The translations under genes were made by a program, and so were the position numbers. A stretch of 30,495 nucleotides of DNA from Clostridiales bacterium (lineage in GTDB: Bacteria > Bacillota > Clostridia > Oscillospirales > Acutalibacteraceae): contig DXYG01000004.1 of assembly GCA_019415925.1 (NCBI GenBank), positions 32,770-63,264 on the forward strand, read 5' to 3'. Below are positions 14,228-20,535 of this stretch, piece by piece. Numbering within the stretch: the first letter of the stretch is position 1; the number at the start of each line of letters is the position of its first letter. The notes below the pieces were generated by a model. That model made no database searches and was not told the DNA's origin. It saw only the letters and a program-made list of their open reading frames with translations.

Positions 14228-14656
14228 ATGAAAGAAAACAGGTCGTCGGTACTCGCATGCGTTACAAGCCAGTACGACTGCGACAGAATCATCAAAACGG
14301 CAAAGAAAATCGCCGACGACTGCGGCTGTGAGCTCAGGGTGCTCAGCATTTTAAAGCCAACAAGCAATTACATAACCGTCAGCGACCAGATTGAATATCT
14401 TTACCTTGTTTCAAAGGAATCGGGTGCGGATATGACTGTTCTGTTCCACGACGACGCACCGAGCGCCGTTGCTGAGTTTGTAAAAGAAAACAACGTCGAG
14501 CGTGTCGTAACGGGTATGCACGACGGAGGCGATGACAGCTTTCTTGTAATGTTCAACAAGCTTGCACCGAAAACCCCGATTACAATGGTCGCAAAAGACA
14601 ATATGGTGTACAGTATGGAGCTTTGCTCCGAATGTATGCCGGTAGGCAAAAAGTAA
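14228..14656 (+). CDS. Universal-stress-like alpha/beta protein
   Basis: A 142-residue cytosolic protein resembling UspA or the Usp-like domain of KdpD: S-V-L-A-C-V-T first strand, alternating helices, then R-V-V-T-G-M-H-D-G-G near 95-104 and P-I-T-M-V-A near 120. It ends with an unusual C-S-E-C pair that might bind metal or react to redox state. The ATG at 14228 is preceded by AAAGGAGGTGA. It stands alone, divergent from rplM. Function in this organism is not known. Confidence 0.65.
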   Translation: MKENRSSVLACVTSQYDCDRIIKTAKKIADDCGCELRVLSILKPTSNYITVSDQIEYLYLVSKESGADMTVLFHDDAPSAVAEFVKENNVERVVTGMHDGGDDSFLVMFNKLAPKTPITMVAKDNMVYSMELCSECMPVGKK

Positions 14657-14694
14657 TACATATGTAAGTTCAACAACTACGAAAGTTTGCAATA

Positions 14695-14848
14695 CTAATA
14701 TCTAATTAAAAACTATATTAGATTTTTGAGCAGATTTTTTGGCATACAAGTGAGATTCCGCAGAAATGCTGACGCATTTCGAGGACAGCTCACGAAGTAT
14801 GGCGGAAAATATGCCAAAAAGATATTTAGGATTTAATTCAGATATTAG
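14695..14848. mobile_element. MITE-like inverted-repeat element, 154 bp
   Basis: The outer ends are CTAATATCT at 14695 and its complement AGATATTAG ending at 14848, and a TA dinucleotide flanks both sides. The arms continue imperfectly inward for about 40 bases to TTTTTGGCATA (ending 14745) and TATGCCAAAAA. The centre adds a GAAATGC-TGAC-GCATTTC hairpin. There is no coding frame. TA duplication and terminal inverted repeats are what IS630/mariner-type enzymes leave behind. Its left arm also forms ATCTAAT...ATTAGATTTTT (14700-14727), a possible terminator for the preceding gene. Confidence 0.6.
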
Positions 14849-14883
14849 TAAAAGTTCTTTCTTCTTAAAATATACTCTCTCCC

Positions 14884-14919
14884 GAAACGAGCCGACATTT
14901 AACAATGCCGGCTCGTTTC
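14884..14919. terminator. Strong hairpin, 11-bp stem
   Basis: GAAACGAGCCG (14884-14894) pairs with CGGCTCGTTTC (14909-14919). It lies in the 411-bp gene-free stretch 14657-15067, followed on plus by ATTTAG only, so terminator strength is uncertain. Confidence 0.5.
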
Positions 14920-14931
14920 ATTTAGATGATT

Positions 14932-15012
14932 GTAGTGGCGAACTGTGTTCGCCATAATGCATAAATTGTATGACAATTTATGCATAGGGACGTCTGGGAA
15001 GCCGTCCCCTAC
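14932..15012. repeat. Three-hairpin intergenic repeat, copy A
   Basis: Three consecutive palindromes: GGCGAAC-TGT-GTTCGCC, ATGCATAAATTG...CAATTTATGCAT and GGGACG...CGTCCC, ending CCCCTAC against a GTAG start. A nearly identical copy lies at 20399-20477 and a partial one at 20097-20120. Confidence 0.8.
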
Positions 15013-15067
15013 GGAAAGGTTTCTTTGTCACAATAATGTTGATATAATCGGTTACGTTTGCTAATTT

Positions 15068-15826
15068 CTACGACAACATACTTATAATTTCTAAAATTCC
15101 CATAATAATCGGCTGATGAAGAAGATAGATTATCAACGTGTGACGTCCTATAAAATCGAAAAAGGGCACTTTCCGCATAAAAAATCTGTCAGCGTTGCAG
15201 TTTTTGATTACCCTCCACGCAAAATATCCCGACAAAAAGAGAAAAATCCAAGGAATTATCGGAAAATAGTCGGTTGAGTGGAAATCGGCTGACGGAAATC
15301 CGATAAACGCAAGAGCTTTTATGCCGTACAGAAATTCGGGCAGGCTGAAAAGCTCAATACCGAAAAAGCCGACGTAACCCTCGGGTACACCGTACAAAAA
15401 AGCAAACAAAAGCAGACTGACTATTGCTCCGACGACAGGCTTGATATTTTCAAGATAAGCCTTAAGCGGATATGAAATCATCATTGCACAGCCGAGGAAG
15501 TTTAAAATTCCGAACCAAACCGCCTGACTCGGCATAACAAGCACCGTAACAACCGTAATCAGAAAGCCGCAGGCGTTTAAAATTATTCCTCTTTTGAACG
15601 GGTGGTGCGAAAAATTGAACGACACGCCAGACAGAATTATGAATGAACAGCAGATAAACCGCTCCCATATTATTGTGAGCGGTTCGCTGTTCCAGCCTGT
15701 TCCGGCTGAGAAAATATTGAAAATATCGTACATAAGGTGGAATAGCACCATATTAACAAGTGCAAAGCCTCTTAATGCGTCAATCAGGTGATAGCGCACC
15801 GAGGGAGCGGAAAGGTTTTTCTGCAT
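15068..15826 (-). CDS. DUF1624/HGSNAT-like membrane acyltransferase
   Basis: A 252-residue polytopic membrane protein with about seven hydrophobic segments. The opening R-Y-H-L-I-D-A-L-R-G-F-A-L and H-L-M-Y-D, and the late F-I-G-R-H-T-L-I-I-Y-L-L-H-Q-P, are typical of DUF1624 and related acyltransferase-3-like proteins. The conserved histidines would carry acetyl transfer, but the substrate is unknown. Its ATG directly follows the stop of the ABC permease, so it is the last gene of a four-gene operon. Confidence 0.8.
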   Translation of the reverse strand: MQKNLSAPSVRYHLIDALRGFALVNMVLFHLMYDIFNIFSAGTGWNSEPLTIIWERFICCSFIILSGVSFNFSHHPFKRGIILNACGFLITVVTVLVMPSQAVWFGILNFLGCAMMISYPLKAYLENIKPVVGAIVSLLLFAFLYGVPEGYVGFFGIELFSLPEFLYGIKALAFIGFPSADFHSTDYFPIIPWIFLFLSGYFAWRVIKNCNADRFFMRKVPFFDFIGRHTLIIYLLHQPIIMGILEIISMLS

Positions 15827-16579
15827 TTATTTATTCCTTTTCATTTTTATTGTGAAAGCCGAAATTGCCAGCGCAAGCAGTACGACTGCATAGACAATCA
15901 CCCACAAAAGCTCGGGCATAATCTCGGCATATTCGCCCGAAACGGCATAGCGAGCGGCATTTACTGCGTGGGCAAACGGCAGTGCGTTTGCAATTGACTC
16001 AAACCAGCCGCCGACAAGTGCGGTATCAAACCAGATGTTTGAAAACCAAGCCGAAAGGTTGGTAAGCAATGCGCCGCATATTCCGCCGACTGCCTTTTCG
16101 TTGAGAAATGTTCCTGCGAGCAGTCCGAGTGCGATAAACACAAGCGCAATCGGAATGTTGACAACTACGGCAAGAAGTATGTTCGGCGTTATTTCAAGTC
16201 CGAAGAAAATTGCAGCAATATAGCAGATAACAGTCTGCGCAAGAGACATAGGCACAAGCGGCAGAGTGTAGCCGAGTATGAACTCAAACGCTTTCAAAGG
16301 TGACGTAAACAGGCGGAGAACAAACGAGGTTGTTCTGTCCTTTGAAATGAGCTGAGCCGAAAACAGAGAAATAAAGCTTAAACCGAAAACAGAGATTCCC
16401 GGCGCAAGGTTCTGAATCTGAAACAGCTTTGTAGCTTCGGCGGCTTCCTGAGGAATACTTGAATTGATAGCCGACAAAAGCACCATAAGCACAAGCGGAA
16501 AACCAAGCCCGAAAAACAACGTAATCATATCACGCAGAATTTCCTTTGTGTTTCGTGAAGCAAAGACAAAAGTTCTCAT
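15827..16579 (-). CDS. ABC-2 type transporter permease
   Basis: A 250-residue membrane protein with six hydrophobic segments and the ABC-2 layout: a cytoplasmic N-terminus (R-N-T-K-E-I-L-R-D), a first segment near 20-42, then a large loop before the cluster from about 60. It overlaps the ATPase gene by 4 bases (ATGA), which implies coupled translation. Such pairs export drugs, lipids or peptides; the cargo is not shown by sequence. Confidence 0.9.
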   Translation of the reverse strand: MRTFVFASRNTKEILRDMITLFFGLGFPLVLMVLLSAINSSIPQEAAEATKLFQIQNLAPGISVFGLSFISLFSAQLISKDRTTSFVLRLFTSPLKAFEFILGYTLPLVPMSLAQTVICYIAAIFFGLEITPNILLAVVVNIPIALVFIALGLLAGTFLNEKAVGGICGALLTNLSAWFSNIWFDTALVGGWFESIANALPFAHAVNAARYAVSGEYAEIMPELLWVIVYAVVLLALAISAFTIKMKRNK

Positions 16580-17304
16580 TTTACACCCTCCCCGGCAATT
16601 CTGATAAACGCTTCTTCAAAGCTGTCGGTATCGGCAAGGCGTTTGAGATTTTCAGCCGTATCCTCGGCTTTGAGCTCGCCTTTAGCCATAATTCCGATTC
16701 TGTCGGAAAGCGACTCGGCTTCTTCAAGGTAGTGGGTGGTGAGGATAATCGTGATTCTGCCCTTGAGCTTTTCAATCACGCTCCACAGCTCTCTGCGAGC
16801 GAGCACGTCAAGACCGAGAGTAGGCTCGTCAAGAAAGAGAATTTCAGGCTCGGAGATAAGCGCCATTGCAATGCTCAGCCTTCTCTGCCAGCCGCCCGAA
16901 AGAGTTTTTGCACGGCTGTTTTCGATTTCCTGCATATCGAATTTTTCAATCATACCGTCAGCCTTGCTCTTTGCGCTTTTTCTGTCGGCGCCGTAAATTC
17001 TTGCAATCAGCTCGAGGTTTTCACGTACCGAGAGCTTTTCGGCAACGGCGGTTTCCTGCGGAGAAACGTTGATGAGCTGTTTCACCTTTGAGCTTTCGCT
17101 TACAATGCTTTTACCGAGCAGAAGTGCGTCGCCGCTTGTGGGAGGAACAAGGCAGGACAGCATTTTGATTGTGGTGGACTTGCCTGCGCCGTTCACGCCG
17201 AGAAGAGCGTAAAGCTCGCCCTTGTTTACGGTAAGATTGAGCGAATTAACGGCAGTTTTGTCCTTGTATTTTTTCGTTAGGTTAGTTGTTTTAATTGCGT
17301 ACAT
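16576..17304 (-). CDS. ABC-2 transporter ATP-binding protein
   Basis: A 242-residue ATPase with Walker A G-V-N-G-A-G-K-S-T near 36-44, signature L-S-G-G-W-Q-R-R-L near 140, Walker B I-L-F-L-D-E-P-T-L-G-L-D near 160 and H-loop T-T-H-Y-L-E-E-A-E near 196. It energises the adjoining permease. It lies 30 bases after the HTH-AbrB regulator gene. Confidence 0.95.
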   Translation of the reverse strand: MYAIKTTNLTKKYKDKTAVNSLNLTVNKGELYALLGVNGAGKSTTIKMLSCLVPPTSGDALLLGKSIVSESSKVKQLINVSPQETAVAEKLSVRENLELIARIYGADRKSAKSKADGMIEKFDMQEIENSRAKTLSGGWQRRLSIAMALISEPEILFLDEPTLGLDVLARRELWSVIEKLKGRITIILTTHYLEEAESLSDRIGIMAKGELKAEDTAENLKRLADTDSFEEAFIRIAGEGVK

Positions 17305-17334
17305 TTTATCACCGACTAAATATTTTTAGGGGAG

Positions 17335-17739
17335 TTATTTAAAAGATGATTCCAAACCCGGAATTTTCGCCAGAGCGATTCCGCCCTGTTTGGTGTCGCC
17401 GAGAACTACAAGCTTGTCGCCCGAGTTGATTTTGAAAACCTCTCTTGCGTGCTTGGGAATTACAACCTGACCTCGCTCGCCCACCTTGACGATTCCGAAA
17501 ACAAATTTGCCGTCGGTTTCGTTTTCAACGAGCTTTTCCTCCTCAAACGAGTAGTTAATCAGGCTGTCAATCGTCGTGCCGAAAAGGTTTGCAAGCTCTC
17601 TGCACTTTACGATATCGGGCAGAGTTTCTCCGCTTTCCCACTTGGCAACAGACTGACGTGAAACTTCAATTTTCTCGGCAAGCTCCTCCTGAGAAAGACC
17701 GTTGCGTTTGCGAAAATATTTCAGATTCATACCAATCAT
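17335..17739 (-). CDS. HTH-AbrB fusion regulator
   Basis: A 134-residue DNA-binding protein with an XRE HTH at about 5-60 (G-L-S-Q-E-E-L-A-E-K-I-E-V-S-R-Q-S-V-A-K-W-E-S-G) and a SpoVT/AbrB swapped-hairpin domain at about 82-128 (G-I-V-K-V-G-E-R-G-Q-V-V-I-P-K-H-A-R). It is first in the operon with an ABC-2 transporter and a DUF1624 protein and probably controls them. GGGGTG precedes the first ATG by 9 bases; an ATG three codons later is less well placed. Confidence 0.9.
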   Translation of the reverse strand: MIGMNLKYFRKRNGLSQEELAEKIEVSRQSVAKWESGETLPDIVKCRELANLFGTTIDSLINYSFEEEKLVENETDGKFVFGIVKVGERGQVVIPKHAREVFKINSGDKLVVLGDTKQGGIALAKIPGLESSFK

Positions 17740-17848
17740 ACTTTTTCACACCCCTTTGACAATAGAATAACAGATAAAATGTACCTTTACAATCAACCGG
17801 AATTTACTTTTGGTGTCAAATTTGGTTTACAATACATATTTTATTAGT

Positions 17849-17974
17849 GTAGGGAACGGTACGGCAATTGCCCAAAACCCCTCGTTCCCCTTATTAAGGG
17901 GCAGAAACCCCTGTGTCGTTCCTAACTGACATTCATTTAACTTATATAGGAACGACACAGGGGTCGTTCCCTAC
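17849..17974. repeat. Palindromic intergenic repeat with 18-bp perfect arms
   Basis: The ends GTAGGGAACG (17849) and CGTTCCCTAC (17974) are inverted. Inside, ACCCCTGTGTCGTTCCTA (17907-17924) is the exact complement of 17947-17964 with a 22-base loop. It fills much of the gene-free stretch 17740-18182 and has no coding frame. It looks like a non-autonomous mobile repeat. Confidence 0.7.
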
Positions 17975-18054
17975 TTTTGTTACTTAACAGTTGTATGCTT
18001 TTAGCTGTAACAGAGCAGTAAATTGTTAATTAAAAATCCTCTAAAAAGAATTTT

Positions 18055-18076
18055 GGGCGGATTTTGCAATCCGCCC
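18055..18076. terminator. Hairpin after the histidine kinase gene
   Basis: GGGCGGATT-TTGC-AATCCGCCC is a perfect 9-bp stem about 105 bases past the kinase stop (minus strand). An interrupted T-rich stretch follows on the minus side. Confidence 0.5.
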
Positions 18077-18182
18077 GTCAGTAATGAAAACATACAAAAT
18101 ATTGTGGTAAAATATTTTTATACCTTTATTATAACACAAGCTGTATGATTGTCAAGGTGTTTTCACGTTTTTATATATACAT

Positions 18183-19409
18183 TTATTGGCTGTTGATTAT
18201 ATCGAATATCGTAATCGTAAATTTCGTTCCCTTGCCCTGTTCTGAGTCGGCGCAGATACTTCCTCCGCTTTTTTCAACAATCGTCTTTGCAAGCGCAAGT
18301 CCGATTCCGACGCTGTTTTCATCACGATTTCTGCCCTTGTAGAATCTCTCGAAAATATGCGGCAAATCTTCCTTTGCAATTCCGCAGCCGTTATCCGTTA
18401 CGGTGATTTTTGTGCAGAGCGAGGTTTTTTCAGCCTTCAGCTTTACAAATCCGCCCTCATCTGTGTGCTCAATGCAGTTTTTGACAATGTTCGTAATCGC
18501 TTCGCAAAGCCACTTGAAGTCGCAGTCAAGCGTTAAGCTTTCGTCGCACTCAACGCTTGTTTCAACGCCCTTTATCTCTGCAAGAACTGCGGTGTTTTTT
18601 ACGCACTCGTCTAAAATATTCTTCACGCTTTCCATCCTGCTTTTCAGCACAATTGAATTTGCGTCAAGCTTTGACAGCGTGAGAATTGACTGAACAAGGA
18701 AACTGATTGAGTTACTGCTCCTGCGTATATCATTCAGGAAATCACGGCGGATATCCTCGGGCATATTTTCGTCCTCGATAATGTCGTCCAGCATTACCAT
18801 AATTGACGTGAGCGGAGTTTTGAGCTGGTGGGAAATATCTGAAAGCGACTGCTTTAAATTCTCCTTATTCCTCTGCGAATTATCCGCCTGCTCCCTGAGC
18901 ATTACTGTGGTTTTGTAGATTTCACTTTGGAGCTGTGACATTTCGTCCTCGCTGTTTGCTTTTAATTCAAGGTCGTAATTTCTGCGGTTAATTTTGCGCA
19001 GATAGCCTGCAAGGCGTTCCGACTCCGCTTTCTGACTTTTGCAGTATTTAAGAAAAACTGCTGTGAGTGCAAGGCAGGAAACGGCGCATAAAACTGCGTT
19101 TGCAATTATGATAATAAAACCAAGGTTATCATTTTGGTAAACCGCCCAGTCGATGTCAAGGTCGATTCCGTATTTTTTCAGACTGCTTTCACTCTGCGGA
19201 TTTCCCGACTTAGCGTTTAAAATTTCGGCAAGTTCACGCTCTGAAACCTCGGGATATTTTTCCTTTACGTTTTCAATTATCTGCACCACTGCGCTGTTGG
19301 TGTTTTTCCGCACTCTTCCAAGCTCAAAAGCCGATACTGCGGCGGTGACGGCTGAAAAAACGGCTGTCAGCACAAGAAATATCACTAAAAATTTTTGCGA
19401 ACGTTTCAT
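18183..19409 (-). CDS. Sensor histidine kinase
   Basis: A 408-residue membrane kinase. Hydrophobic segments at about 7-28 and 96-121 bracket an extracytoplasmic loop of about 68 residues. A linker follows, then the dimerisation helix with S-H-Q-L-K-T-P-L (phospho-accepting H194) and the ATPase domain with N307/N311 (N box), D-N-G-C-G-I at 339-344 and G-I-G-L-A-L at 368-373. It overlaps the response regulator gene by 4 bases. Together they probably sense a stress relieved by the adjacent MacB/BceAB-like transporter. Confidence 0.93.
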   Translation of the reverse strand: MKRSQKFLVIFLVLTAVFSAVTAAVSAFELGRVRKNTNSAVVQIIENVKEKYPEVSERELAEILNAKSGNPQSESSLKKYGIDLDIDWAVYQNDNLGFIIIIANAVLCAVSCLALTAVFLKYCKSQKAESERLAGYLRKINRRNYDLELKANSEDEMSQLQSEIYKTTVMLREQADNSQRNKENLKQSLSDISHQLKTPLTSIMVMLDDIIEDENMPEDIRRDFLNDIRRSSNSISFLVQSILTLSKLDANSIVLKSRMESVKNILDECVKNTAVLAEIKGVETSVECDESLTLDCDFKWLCEAITNIVKNCIEHTDEGGFVKLKAEKTSLCTKITVTDNGCGIAKEDLPHIFERFYKGRNRDENSVGIGLALAKTIVEKSGGSICADSEQGKGTKFTITIFDIINSQ

Positions 19410-20059
19410 TCTTCCTCCAGCCTGTAGCCCACGCCCTTAACGGTCTTGATTCTGTCCGTACCGAGCTTTTGTCGGATACGCTTTATATAGACGGTGAGTG
19501 TGTTGTCGTTTACGTAGTTGCCTGCAATATCCCAGATTTTTTCGAGGATAATTTCACGTGTGACGGTTTTGCCGCAGTTGCGGGCGAGGATTGAAAAGAT
19601 TTTGTATTCAAGCGCAGTCAGTTCCACCCTTGCGCCGTTTTTGTAAACCTCACGAGATTCAAGTTCAACGCTTATTTCTCCGAGTGTGACAAGGCTTGAT
19701 TTTGCGCTGTTTTTTGAAGTCAGTCTGCGGATTCGTGCGAGCAGTTCACGCATTGAAAACGGCTTTGTTATGTAGTCGTCTGCACCGAGGTCAAAGGCTT
19801 TTACAACGATGTCCTCGTCGTCAATAGCGGTGAGGAAAATTATCGGTGAATCACTCAGACGATGGATTTCGTCAAACAGCTCAAAGCCGTTGCCGTCGGG
19901 CAGGGTTATATCAATGATAATCAAATCAAAGTCAAACGGTGCTGTGCAGAGGGCAGAACTAAAGCTCTCGCAGAGCGTTACCGAACAGCCGTTTTGCTCC
20001 AGCGCATAGACAACGCCCTTTGAGATTATTCTGTTGTCCTCAATCAGAAGAATGTTCAT
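19406..20059 (-). CDS. OmpR-family response regulator
   Basis: A 217-residue regulator with receiver domain (E7-D8 acidic pair, phospho-acceptor D50 in I-I-I-D-I-T-L-P-D-G, T77, K99) and a C-terminal OmpR winged helix (V-N-D-N-T-L-T-V-Y-I-K-R-I-R near 185). The frame is open for 53 more codons upstream, but that part runs through a repeat copy; the protein homology starts at M-N-I-L-L-I-E-D. The Shine-Dalgarno sequence (AAAGG) is weak. It is first gene of the pair with the histidine kinase. Confidence 0.93.
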   Translation of the reverse strand: MNILLIEDNRIISKGVVYALEQNGCSVTLCESFSSALCTAPFDFDLIIIDITLPDGNGFELFDEIHRLSDSPIIFLTAIDDEDIVVKAFDLGADDYITKPFSMRELLARIRRLTSKNSAKSSLVTLGEISVELESREVYKNGARVELTALEYKIFSILARNCGKTVTREIILEKIWDIAGNYVNDNTLTVYIKRIRQKLGTDRIKTVKGVGYRLEEE

Positions 20060-20096
20060 AGTTTTGTACCTTTTAAGAGTGGAGTGTGAAATCATT

Positions 20097-20120
20097 GTAG
20101 CGGCGAACTGTGTTCGCCAC
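20097..20120. repeat. Three-hairpin repeat, partial copy C
   Basis: GTAGCGGCGAACTGTGTTCG and the next CCAC match only the first hairpin of copies A and B. It lies right upstream of the response regulator gene. Confidence 0.65.
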
Positions 20121-20184
20121 AGCTTGTATAAAAAGTTATATTTCAAAGAAACGCAAAATTTACAACAACAAAACTTTGCCATTA

Positions 20185-20349
20185 TATCCAAGGCTCCCCT
20201 CAAAAGGGGAGCTGTCATTTTGCTTGCAAAATGACTGAGGGGTGAAGATGAACTTTTCCTGATATATACAAGTTCATCTGACCTACCACCCTTTCGTCAC
20301 AGCGATAAATCGCTGCGCCACCTTCCCTCAAGGGAAGGCTTGGCTATAT
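20185..20349. repeat. Five-hairpin intergenic repeat
   Basis: A chain of palindromes: CTCCCCT/AGGGGAG, TCATTTTGC/GCAAAATGA, AGATGAACTT/AAGTTCATCT, CAGCGAT/ATCGCTG and CCTTCCCT/AGGGAAGG. The outer ends TATCCAAGGCT and GGCTTGGCTATA are roughly inverted. There is no coding frame. It occupies the 476-bp gene-free stretch 20060-20535 with two other repeats. Confidence 0.7.
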
Positions 20350-20398
20350 AACAAAATTTGACTATTACAAATTTGAAGTATATTCTTATTCGACAGTC

Positions 20399-20477
20399 TG
20401 CGGCGAACTGTGTTCGCCATAATGCATAAATTGTTATACAATTTATGCCTCGGGACGTCCGGGAAGCCGTCCCCTAC
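20399..20477. repeat. Three-hairpin intergenic repeat, copy B
   Basis: Almost identical to copy A at 14932-15012 through all three hairpins; differences are mainly a single T insertion in the AT-rich loop and a few substitutions. Confidence 0.8.
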
Positions 20478-20535
20478 GGCATAAAGCAAACGTTTCCTAT
20501 ATATAAATTATCCTCTATTATCACTGTCCTGTCAA

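Noticed and set aside
20060..20218. A 53-residue N-terminal extension of the response regulator
   Set aside because: It runs through a repeat copy, and the receiver domain begins exactly at the ATG at 20059.
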